Below are positions 45,267 through 55,034 of a DNA stretch of 64,000 bases, piece by piece; position 1 is the first letter of the stretch, and each line of letters opens with the position of its first letter. The notes beneath the pieces were generated by a model that saw only the letters and a program-made list of their open reading frames with translations, was not told the DNA's origin and made no database searches. Position numbers and translations under genes: made by a program. The stretch is from Porphyra umbilicalis (Eukaryota; Rhodophyta; Bangiophyceae; Bangiales; Bangiaceae): contig KV918889.1 of assembly GCA_002049455.2 (NCBI GenBank), forward strand, positions 62,001 through 126,000, read 5' to 3'.

Positions 45267-48200
45267 CTACCGCCTCGCTCGCTTGCGGCCGTTAAGCGTG
45301 GTGGCCCGCGCAGCGGGCGCGAGCGTCGCCCCCCACCGCGCCGCGACAGCCGGCGTGCTGGTGGGTGCGCTCGCCATCGTCGCCATCTCTGCGGCCGCCG
45401 CCGGGGGCACAGAGGTGGAGGAGAGCGCGGGAGACACGGCGGGGGAGGCGACGGGGGAAGTGGCAGCGGCCAGGGCATGGTGCGCGTCGGTGCCGACGGC
45501 CGCCGTGGAGAGCCGCGAAAGGTCGTTGCGCCGCGCGCCAGAGGCGGCCGCAGCAGCCGCGGCTGCAGCTGCTGGCGACGACGCTGGCACGCCAAAGCCC
45601 CTCGGCGGTGGTGCGCCAAAGCCCCTCGGCGGTGGTGTGCCAAAGCCCCTCGGCGGTGGTGCGCCGAAGCCCCTCGGCGGTGGTGCGCCAATGCCCCTCT
45701 GCGGTGGTGCGCCAATGCCCCTCTGCGGTGGTGCGCCAATGCCCCTCGGCAGTGGTACGCCAAGGCCCCTTGGCGGTGGCGCACCGACGAGCCGTGCCGG
45801 GACCACCGGCAGCCGCCGTGCCATCCCCGCCCCGTCTACACCCCCCCGCCCTGGGGGTGCCTCCCGCGCCCGACCCCCGTTTGGGTCGACCGAGTTGACG
45901 CGCGTGTTGTAGCTGCGACAATGTGCGCAGCGGTTGTACAGGAAGTGGTAGGGGACCAGCGACGGCTTGCTGCAGTCGTTGCACCACACGTCCGCCCGCG
46001 CCGACCGGTACTCGGCAGGCATCTGCTCGCCGGCAAGCAGGTAGTCGAGGCGCTCGAAGTAGGCGCTCATGTCGGCCAGCGACTTGGAACAGATTGGGCA
46101 CGAGTAGGAGGTCTGTGCGTACTGCTGGTAGCAGCTGACATGCATCAGGTGGCCGCACCGCAGGTACTTGACGGGCGACGTGGAGGTGAAGAGGAAATGG
46201 TGGCACACGGGGCAGTCCGACTCGAGCGCCCGCTCCACGCATCGGTGCTCCCGCGCGTACTTCATGTTCATACACGCGTTGCACTTCATACAGTGAAAGA
46301 AGTCGATGCCGAGGCCTTTGCCGACGCGGCACACGTTGCAGCTGTGGCAGTGGTAGATGGAACGCGACGTGTCGTCGTCAAAGTACTTGCAGACGGAGCA
46401 GTAGTAGCGAGCGAGGAGGCGACCGCACGCGGCGACCGCGCACTTGCCGGCCACGGGCTGGACGGTGCCGCAGTAGGTGCAGAGCATTTCCTCCACCGCA
46501 GGGCGGTCCATCGTATGCCCACACTCAGCGTCGTGGCAGAGGCGGCATGGGTAAATGCGGTCGCAGCACTTGGCACGGAGTTTGGCAGCGCGTTGGTAGT
46601 GCTGGCAACCGCGCACACGGCGGCCGTCGGGGAGGGTGCGGAAGACCGGTTGAATTTCCCGCGGTGTCGGCGCGCGCACAAGGCCGGGGACGACCTTGCT
46701 GTCGGGCGCCACGGCAAGAGGGTCGTCAGCGGACGCGCCGGCGGTGAGCGCTGTCGCACCCTGGATGGCGCCGTCCGCCCGCGCCGAACCACGAAGCACG
46801 AGACCGCGGGTGACGGGCCACTGCCGGCCCGCGGCTGTGCCAGCGGTGGCAGCCGCGGCCACGCCAGCTACGCCGCCGCCCCCGTCAGCCGACGTGTCGG
46901 CCGGCGCCCCCGACGCGGCACCCGCATTGCCGCCAGCACCGATAGCATACCGCCCGTCTGCCGCATCACGTGCGGCATCCTTGGAGCGCGCCGCCGCGGC
47001 GGTCGTTTGCACCCACGGCGCGAGCAGCAGCTGGTGAATCATACGACTGCGGGCCTCGACGGTGAGGCTCGCGTCACGCCCAATCTCCCGGATGGCCGCC
47101 TCCATGTTGACTTTGCCCTTGAGGAGGACCAGCGCCGCCGCGGCCGACGCCGTCTCCGTGTCGTAGAGAATGGTAGACGTCGGGCGGGGGCTCGAAATCG
47201 CCGCCCCCCCAGCGCCAGCGACGGGACCCGCATTCGGGCGGTACGTAGGGCTGTCGCCGGAGGACGAGGCTACCACCGATACCTGAGCGCCGTGGGACGC
47301 TCTGCCACCGCCGGCGGGACTGCCGCGACCGCCGGCCGACGAGGCCGCAGCGCCACTGCCGCCGCCACCGCCCCCACAACTAGCTCCCCGCGCCTCCTCC
47401 GATGCCGCTCCCCCCGTGCTCACCGGCGACGCAGAGATGTCAGCAGGCATCCGGAACCAGGACTTCAGCCACGTCTCAAACATCGTCGACCGAGTGACCT
47501 GGAAGATGTGGGACATCATCTCGGCCTGCTCCGACGCAGACAAGACGCGGACCATCCACGGGAGCATCTCCTGCAGGTGCTCTGCGGGCATCGTCCCGAA
47601 TATCCGCGCGACAATCTCCGCCGCCTCGTCCTTGGTAAAGTGCGTCACGAGCAGCGGCCACAGCTGCGCTTCCTCCTCGCCGAGGTGGGCAAACATGCTG
47701 TCCCGCAGCGCCCGCGTCACGGTACGAATGGACTGGATGAGGTGCTCCGACTCGACCGCCGACGGGAGGCACTGGAGACGCACAAAGAGCTCAGACAGCT
47801 CCTTAAAGAGCCCCCGCTCGACGACGTGCTCGTTGCTGTACTTCTCGACGAGCCCATGCACGCGCTCCTCGAGTTTGGGGAGGACGACATTGTCTTCGGC
47901 CTTGGAGTGCTCCTGGACCATCCGACGGAGGAAGGACACCCGCTCCGCGAGGGCGGTCACCTCCAGAGGGTTGGCGGCCGTTGCCAACCCGTCGCCGCAC
48001 GGCAGCTGGTCGACGCGCGCGAGCACCGAGTCGAGCTCCATCCGGATGGCCTTGTGGACGCGAAGCACTTCGCTCACGGGCCCATCGTCCTCCTCAGGGG
48101 CCGCTGCAGCCGCACCGCCAGCAGCGCTGCCATCTGCGGCAACAGCACCACCGTCGGCCTCAGCCGGAGGGGCAGCGACGGCCGCGGACGCCGGCACCGC

Positions 48201-48332
48201 GCCGCCGTCGCCACTACCCTCCACGCGCACGTCCGCGAGCACCTCTCCGTCCACGCCGCCCCCCCGGACAGGCGCAGCGATACCCACCGCCGGATCCAGG
48301 CTGCCGACTGCCCGCCGCTTGCGCCGGTTCAT
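45267..48332 (-). CDS. BRUTUS-like hemerythrin/CHY/RING-H2 E3 ubiquitin ligase
   Basis: The 1021-residue frame starts at ATG 48332 (MNRRKRRAVGS); the frame is open 127 codons further but without coding character. Domains: hemerythrin HHE at residues ~86-235 with candidate metal ligands H93, H142/E146, H169 and H216/E220; a CHY zinc finger from ~570 (GCQHYQRAAKLRAKCCDRIY); a CTCHY finger from ~642 (CSVCKYFDDD); RING-H2 at ~705-752 (CPVCHHF, CGHLMHVSCY, CPIC); a zinc ribbon at ~783-815 (WCNDC, CAHC). Plant BRUTUS proteins of this layout sense iron and ubiquitinate transcription factors; those usually have three hemerythrin domains and only one is clear here. The middle and tail are low complexity, with eight GAPPPRGF-type octapeptides (~850-913). 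No intron is needed. Iron-dependent regulation is inferred from family only. Confidence 0.93.
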   Translation of the reverse strand: MNRRKRRAVGSLDPAVGIAAPVRGGGVDGEVLADVRVEGSGDGGAVPASAAVAAPPAEADGGAVAADGSAAGGAAAAAPEEDDGPVSEVLRVHKAIRMELDSVLARVDQLPCGDGLATAANPLEVTALAERVSFLRRMVQEHSKAEDNVVLPKLEERVHGLVEKYSNEHVVERGLFKELSELFVRLQCLPSAVESEHLIQSIRTVTRALRDSMFAHLGEEEAQLWPLLVTHFTKDEAAEIVARIFGTMPAEHLQEMLPWMVRVLSASEQAEMMSHIFQVTRSTMFETWLKSWFRMPADISASPVSTGGAASEEARGASCGGGGGGSGAAASSAGGRGSPAGGGRASHGAQVSVVASSSGDSPTYRPNAGPVAGAGGAAISSPRPTSTILYDTETASAAAALVLLKGKVNMEAAIREIGRDASLTVEARSRMIHQLLLAPWVQTTAAAARSKDAARDAADGRYAIGAGGNAGAASGAPADTSADGGGGVAGVAAAATAGTAAGRQWPVTRGLVLRGSARADGAIQGATALTAGASADDPLAVAPDSKVVPGLVRAPTPREIQPVFRTLPDGRRVRGCQHYQRAAKLRAKCCDRIYPCRLCHDAECGHTMDRPAVEEMLCTYCGTVQPVAGKCAVAACGRLLARYYCSVCKYFDDDTSRSIYHCHSCNVCRVGKGLGIDFFHCMKCNACMNMKYAREHRCVERALESDCPVCHHFLFTSTSPVKYLRCGHLMHVSCYQQYAQTSYSCPICSKSLADMSAYFERLDYLLAGEQMPAEYRSARADVWCNDCSKPSLVPYHFLYNRCAHCRSYNTRVNSVDPNGGRAREAPPGRGGVDGAGMARRLPVVPARLVGAPPPRGLGVPLPRGIGAPPQRGIGAPPQRGIGAPPPRGFGAPPPRGFGTPPPRGFGAPPPRGFGVPASSPAAAAAAAAAASGARRNDLSRLSTAAVGTDAHHALAAATSPVASPAVSPALSSTSVPPAAAAEMATMASAPTSTPAVAARWGATLAPAARATTLNGRKRARR
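45591..45782 (-). repeat. coding minisatellite, eight 24-bp units
   Basis: Eight consecutive 24-bp units with few substitutions encode repeats of GAPPPRGF or GAPPQRGI near the C-terminus of the ligase. Copy number is likely to vary between strains. Confidence 0.9.
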
Positions 48333-49848
48333 GGTTCGCACGCACACGCCGCGGCTGCCTCCGCAGCTGCGAGCGCCCGCACGGACGTCGGCCCGCCGAC
48401 GGCCGAGGGCGCTGGAGGGGGGCGTACGGCGGAGAAAAGAGGAAGGGGCATGGAAAGGGCAGGGAGAGGTAACGAACCGGGGCGAGCGGGGGGACAAAGC
48501 ACGGCCGAACGGGGAAGAGCAACGCACGGCGACGCGTGGTGTGCGAGCGGGCGGCGCGTGCGGGAGGGGGGAGGGGAGGGCGCTGGCGGCGGGCACACCG
48601 ACTGAGATGCGCATCCGTGCTTGCGGGCCGTGGTGGCGGGCCCCCTCGGCGGTGCGGAATGCCCTCCTCTGCGCAACCGGCTCGGCATACGCATCTGTGA
48701 TTGGGCAGCGCATAGGACTGCGCGAGGGTTAAGTGCGGCTTTCGAGCCTCTTGCCGTTGGTGCCGTCCTGCCAAGTGTCGTTCAAAAAGGTCACAATCGT
48801 GACCCCATGGCACTGTAGCCCCCCAATTTAAGCTGATCACATAGAATAGGGTTCACAGTGGGTCCTTTTTGAGAACTACTCTAAGTCTTGTGGTACTATG
48901 AGTGCTCCAGACATGGGAGAATCCTGCTGCCACGAAATGTCAACGTCTAAGCGCAGCGGGCCCTTTAACCGTGGTCAAAGCACGTTTGCTTTGGCCTATT
49001 TCGAGCCACTTGGGAAACCAACATTTCTACGGAAAGAAACAACTGTCCGATGCAAGAAGCACAGCGACCCCCTATGACAGGCTCTCACAGCCATTTGACC
49101 CAATTGGCCAACCCTGTACGGTTGAGCTGTAGCTCAGGAGCACCCGGACGGAAGCCGCCACATAGATAGCGGCGCCAGTCGAAGACTGTCCGGCATATCG
49201 GTCATCACAAAATGGCCCGTGCTCAAATCATTGTTCACAGATGAGGTTGTAGATGGTTTGAGCGGGGGCGCATGGGAGGGGAAGGGGCAGGGTTAAGGGC
49301 AATGACAGGAGCCATGGGGCCAATGCCAAACAGCGGCAATGTGGTGAGAACCGAGACAAAAAACATGTGGCGCCCTGGGAACCAGGTCGTCACCGTATGG
49401 CCGTGGCACGACCGGATAGCCGGAACGGCAGCATGCTCTGTGCATCGTGGTAAAACCTGAAGACCGAGCAGGCTCCTGGCACATGTGGGAACTGGTTTGT
49501 CTTGTTGTCGACAAGAACCGGCAGCGTCCAGTTTTCCGAAGAAACCCCAGTTCAAACAGGTTATTTAAATCGGGTTCAAAAAACCGGATGCTACTTTTGG
49601 GTCGTGCCATAGACCGGAATCGAACCGTCGATCGATGGTTTCACTGAGACTTTTCAGCCCCGAGTCAGCAGAGCTTCCATCATTTTCGTACGAGATCAGT
49701 TAGTGGCCTAGATGCTCTAATATTTGCAACTTTGTGTGTTTGATCCCGAACCTTCTCAATTAGCATTGTTTGATGCCATTTCGCGTCTTTTATGTGTTCC
49801 CATTGGCCCACTACCAGCTTGATCGCGTAGATCGGGCTGTTTGTTGAA
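48333..49848. other. upstream region of the ligase gene and adjacent repeat-poor interval
   Basis: GC-rich sequence, probably promoter and leader of the ligase, runs to about 48730, then GC drops. A lone terminus resembling the 34193 element lies at 49098-49117. A sequence with a tRNA B-box look near 49630 did not fold into a tRNA. No gene is recognised. Confidence 0.4.
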
Positions 49849-50277
49849 ATTCCAGGCACGTGCGTGCAATACCCTGGCCTTCAGGGCGGTGGCGCGCTTG
49901 GCGACGCATCGACACCGGGCACGCCGGCCGACTCCATAGCCGCGAGCGCGCACGGGGGCACGTACAGCCACGTTGCCGTGGCGGGGGAAACGTGGGGCGG
50001 GGAAAAGGGTGCCGCCGCCGGCACCGCAGCGGCGGCGGCTCGCCGGCGTCGCGCGGCGCCGACGGGAGGGGCATTCACTCTGCCGCGCGGCGCACCTCTG
50101 ACCGCGCCGCTAGATGGCAGGCGGACGGGCCGCCGCAACAGAAGCCGGCGCGCAGGCACGATCACCCGCGAGTCATCGCAGGCGCGTTCAACCCCCGTAG
50201 TCGGTGCGCGCGGTCGCCGCGCCCAACTCGGGGCGGTGGGGGGTGATAGGGGGGCAGGCACCGTCCGGGCCCTGTGA
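49849..50277 (+). CDS. conserved open frame of the ~625-bp repeat, copy B
   Basis: The plus-strand frame is open from the repeat edge to TGA at 50275-50277, as in copy A. It shares QYPGLQGGGALGDASTPGT, then GGTYSHVA, RNRSRRAGTITRESS and ARGRRAQLGAVGG and the terminal RAL. The core between them has diverged strongly while remaining open. No ATG lies near the start, and GC-rich DNA stays open easily, so coding is unproven. Confidence 0.25.
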   Translation: MPGTCVQYPGLQGGGALGDASTPGTPADSIAASAHGGTYSHVAVAGETWGGEKGAAAGTAAAAARRRRAAPTGGAFTLPRGAPLTAPLDGRRTGRRNRSRRAGTITRESSQARSTPVVGARGRRAQLGAVGGDRGAGTVRAL

Positions 50278-50482
50278 CCCTTGTGGCAGGACAGTCCTTC
50301 TCAGCCGCGTAACTCTATTCGATTTCAGCGTCATCGCGACCCTTCCAACGTCGACACGCCCTCAGATCCCTGAGGACACGAATGCAGACTGCCACCTCTG
50401 AAACGGAGAGCAAGTCCCGTAATCTAAGTATATGTGTGCATCACTACACTTTGAGAGCACCCTGTCCTAAAGGCCAGGGAAT
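49849..50482 (-). repeat. dispersed ~625-bp repeat, copy B (inverted relative to A)
   Basis: This is the reverse complement of 32984-33605 with shared boundaries (ATTCC at one end, GGAAT at the other). Similarity is highest in the 200 bp at the right end and in the first 130 bp at the left, with a more diverged GC-rich core. The copies lie about 16 kb apart in opposite orientation. Confidence 0.85.
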
Positions 50483-50856
50483 GGCCTCAATATAGGGCCC
50501 TTTGCGGATGACCGCGCAAACGGATGCAGGGCCACGCCTGGCCGACTCGTCTGACTTGCGTCTGGTTGCCGCCCGTCTTCTTCGTGCTCCGCGACACTGC
50601 CCTTGACCTCCCGCGGGTCTGACGGGTCTACCCTGACTGAGAGTCTGGCCAGGGACCTCGCTGCTCCTGTTTGGCTGCTCTGACGGCTGCGCGGACGCCG
50701 TGGCGCTGATTGCAGGCGCTGACCACGGCTGCCGCCTGGCCTGTCGGTGGGCCGCCTCCCCCTTCAGTTGCGTCCCCTTTCCCTTTGCTTGTACGCCCAC
50801 CCTCTGGCGTCAGCCTGGCTGTCCCCCCCCCCCGTCCGCCTCCCTCTGCTACCACC
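50483..50856 (+). other. upstream region of the Tra1/TRRAP gene
   Basis: GC rises after about 50690. The Tra1 frame is open from 50710, but the residues before the ATG at 50857 are Pro/Ala-rich and precede a good family start. It probably holds the promoter and leader. Confidence 0.5.
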
Positions 50857-53800
50857 ATGTTGACTCCCCGCAACTTCGTGGCGCACGTCACCCGCCTCGT
50901 CGACGGCAACACCACCCCCGAGGAGCGGCTGCTGCTCGTCACGTCCATACGCGACAACATCGAGGTCGTCTACACGCAAGAGTACAACTCCTTCCTCACC
51001 CACTTCATCCCCGCCCTCAAGTCCGTCCTCACCGAAGTGACCGTCCCGCAGACCGTCGACAATGAGGTGCACAAGGCGCGCAACGTCGTGCTTGAAGTCC
51101 TCAACCGGCTGCCCCACATCGACGCCCTCCGGCCGTACGTGCCGGACCTGCTGACGCTCGCCCTCCGTATCCTCGTCACGGACAATGAGGAGAATGCAGT
51201 GACGGCGCTGCGCATCATCTTCGACTTGCACAAGAACTTTCGGCCGCACCTCGAGGCGCACGTGCCGGACTTTCTCCAGTTTGTCGCCGAGCTGTACCGC
51301 AACTTTAACCGGACGGTCGCCGCGGCGTTTGCGCCGCGGCAGGGCGGAGCGCCGGGGGGTGCGCCCCCGCCCCCCGAGCTCATTGCGTCGACGCACTCGT
51401 TCAAGGTCATCATTGAGTGCCCGCTCATCGTCATGTTCCTGTTCCAGCTGTACCCCAAGTTTATCGCGGAAAACATCCCCGTGCTGCTCCCGCTGATGGT
51501 CGCCTCCATTGAGGTGCCCGTGCCGGGCGCGGCGGTGGCTCCGCCCCAGAGGATGGCGCGGGCGGTGCGGCACCGGCTGTTGCACGACTTTATTGCGGCA
51601 CAGGTCAAGACCGTCTCCTTCCTTTCGTATCTGCTCAAACAGTTTCACGCGCTGATGAAGCCACACGAGACGTCCATCCCCCGCTCCGTCGTGCAGCTGC
51701 TGCTGTCGTGCCCGGGCGACGCCGTGGCCATTCGCAAGGAGCTGCTCGTGGCCATCCGCCACATCCTCGCGACGGACTTTCGGGCGGGCTTCTTCCCACA
51801 AATAGACCTGCTGCTCGACGAGAAGGTGCTTGTCGGCACCGGGCGCGTTGCGTACGACACGCTGCGGCCGCTTGCCTACTCCTTCCTGGCCGAGCTGGTA
51901 CACTATGTGCGCCACGATTTGACGCTGCCGCAGCTGTCCCGCGTCATCTACCTGTTTGGCACCAACGTGCACGACCCGTCGTTGAGTTTTTCCATGCAAA
52001 CCACCTCTGTGCGGTTACTCCTCAACCTCATCGAGGGCATCCTCGGGGACGACTCGGAGGTCAAGGCGCGGCAGCTGCTCATCCGCATTATGGACATCCT
52101 CGTCTCAAAGTTTGGAACCATCAAGGCGCAGGTGCCGCGCCTGTTGGAGCACGTCGCCACCCTCCGTGCGCGCGGCGACGTGTACGCGGCGGGGCGGCCA
52201 CTGTCGGAAGACCCGGTCGTCGACCCGATGAAGGAGATTAACGAGTGCAAGCATCTGCTCAAGACGCTGACGCTCGGCCTCAAAACAGTCGTTTGGTCGG
52301 CCTCGAACATTAAGGTGCAGCCGCACCCGCTGCCGGGCAGCGGACCGGGCGTCGGCGGGCCGGGGCCGGGGGGCGGCGTGGACGGGGGCGGCGGCGCGTC
52401 GCCGCCGCCCCCCCCGCGCAAGGGCCTGACGGAGGACGAGTGCGCCATCCTGACCCGCCTCCTCGAGTCGGCCATGGACTGCTACCGGCTGTATGGGCGG
52501 GAGGCGAGCCTCGAGCTACCCCTGGGGCTGGTCGTATCCCACGGCGGCGTGAGCGCGGGCGGGGCGGGGGGGGCAGACCCGCCGACCGCCAAGGCGCGGG
52601 CCGAGGCGGCAGCAACAGCAGCCGGTGCCGCCGCCAAAGGCGCCGCGCCGGGCGCCACATCGCCCGCTGGCGGGCCCGCGGACGCGCGCTCCGGCGGCGC
52701 CGGCCCGTCGCCGACAGCTGCGAGCGGCCCGTCCCCGTCCACGGCGCGCCCGACGACCGCCTCGCCCGCGTCGTCGGCGGGGGCGCTGCCGCTGACCGGC
52801 GGCGGCCGGCCCCCCCCCCCCCAGGCGCTGGCGTTGCTGTCGACGGCCGGCGGCGTCGGCGGTGGCGGCGCCGCGTCGGCCGCCGCGTCGGCGGCGAGTG
52901 CGAGCAGCGTCGCCGCCGCGGCCGCGTCGCTGCCCCCCCTCGCGTCGGAAAAGGAAATCCTCGACCAGTTTGCGCAGATCTTTACGGTCCTCGACGCGCG
53001 CAACTTCCAAGACGTGTTTGGCCTCCGCATGCCCGAACTGTTTGAGGACATTGTGCGGAATACGGCGGTGCTGGCCATCCCCCAACACTTCCTCGCCAAC
53101 GTCAACATCTCCAAGTACTTTGCCGACATCCTGCTGTCGTTTGTCGTGTCGCAGCTGCCCGAGCTCGGCGTCGCCCCGTCGCCGGCGGCGCGCCGCGCGC
53201 CGGCGCTGCTGCGCCTGTTCAAAATCTTGTTTGCGTCTGTGACGCTCTTTTCCGACAATGAGCCGGTGTTGCACCCGCACCTGGCGACGATTGTGCGGGG
53301 GTGCTTGACGCACGCGGCGGCGCAGCGGGAGCCCGGCAACTACCTGCAGCTGCTGCGGGCGCTCTTCAAATCGCTGTCGGTTGGAAAACACAAGCTGCAG
53401 TTTGAGCTGCTGTACCGGGACCTGATGCCGCTCGTCGAGTCGCTCTTCCAGTCGCTCCTCAAACTGCACGAGGGGCCCCACCGGCTCGCCCACCGGGACA
53501 TATTTATCGAGCTGTGTCTCATCGTGCCGGCGCGGCCGTCGACCATCTTCCCGCACTTGTCGGACCAGCTCAAGCCCATCACCCTCGCGCTGTCGTCGGG
53601 GTCGGAGCTGGTGGCGCTCGGCTTGCGGACGCTCGAGTTTTGGGTCGACACGCTGCAGCCCGACTACCTCGACCGGCTGCTCGTGGCGGTCGAGCCGGGC
53701 CTCACGCGCGCCCTCTTTCGCCACCTCCGCCCAGCGCCCTACGCGTACGGCGCGGCGGCGCTGCGGATTTTCGGCAAACTCGGCTCCCGCATGCGCCGCT

Positions 53801-54509
53801 ACCCGCACGCGTTTGTCGACTTGGCCGCCTTTCCGCTGCAAGCGCACCCGGCGCTGCGGTTGCACTTTAAGTGGAATTCCGCCACGTCCCCGGCGGGGCT
53901 GCCGGCGGCAGCGGGCGCCGGCGCGGGCGCCGCGGGGGCCGACGCGGGCGTCGTGGCCGTCTGCGCGCCGGCGGGCAGTGGGCGGCCGGCACCGGCCGGC
54001 GCGTCAGCGGGCGGCGCGGCGGCGGCCGACGCGCCCTTTTTCGGCAGCTTCCAGTTGCCCCTCGACGACCTCGTGCAGCTCGCCGCCGAGGCGCTCCTCG
54101 ACGAGCGGCCGCCCGGCCACCGCGCCGCCGACGGGTCCCACAAGAAGCGCGCGTACGAGTTGCTCAAGGCGTGTCTCTCCCCGTTTCTCGACCTGGACCT
54201 CCCCACGTCGCTCGTCGAGCGCGACGACGCGTCGGTGGCGGTGCGCACGCTCGCGCGCGACGCGCCGCCGGCAGCGGCGGTGCCGCCGCCCCTCCCCCCG
54301 GGGTTGGCCGCGGGCGTCGGCGCGCGCGCCGCGTCGGCCGAGGCGCCCCGGCCGGGCGTCGGGCCGGCGCGCCGGCGGCGCACGCGGGCCATCCACCACT
54401 CGGAGGTCGTGACCGTCACGCGGTTGCTCGTCGGGCTGTTGGCGGCGCCGGGGGATACAGATCTCCTCCGCGCCTTTGACGTGGAGCGGCGGGACGCCGA
54501 CACGGCGGC

Positions 54510-54549
<40 letters not shown>

Positions 54550-54960
54550 AGCGGCGGGGTCCCCCGCCGGCGCTGCTCGCGGCGGCGCGGGTGTGGGCGC
54601 CGCCGAGGGTCGTGCTGCCGCCGCGTCGGCGGCGGCGCCCGTCCCCCCCGTCGCGTCGATGGGCCCCCGCGTCTTTGCCGACGCCCTCTGCCGCCACTTT
54701 GCGCTGCTGCAGGTGCACCGCCTCGGCGCATGCTCGGTTGGTGTCGGCGCGGACGTGGATCGCGCGTCGTTGCCGTCGGGCTCGGACGTGCGGCCGCCCG
54801 ACGCGCTCGAGCCGGACCTGTTTGTCGCCGCCCTCGTGCAGGTGATCGCGCGGGAGCGGCGGGAGCACGCGGCGGCGGGGCTCGACGCGCTGCGCGCGTA
54901 CGTCGACGCGCTCGTGGCGTTTGAGGCGCAGCGGCAGTGCTCGACCGTGGCGGTGGAGCG

Positions 54961-55034
<74 letters not shown>

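Noticed and set aside
45258-48605. 1115-codon plus-strand frame antisense to the ligase
   Set aside because: It mirrors the GC-rich codons of the minus-strand ligase, and its translation contains no domain, whereas the minus strand shows five.
48333-48713. 127-codon N-terminal extension of the ligase frame
   Set aside because: Composition is Pro/Arg/Ser filler without conserved sequence, and a good ATG follows at 48332.
49620-49745. tRNA-like sequence on the minus strand (B-box-like GGTTCGATTCC)
   Set aside because: The T-arm does not pair cleanly and no acceptor stem could be formed, even allowing an intron.
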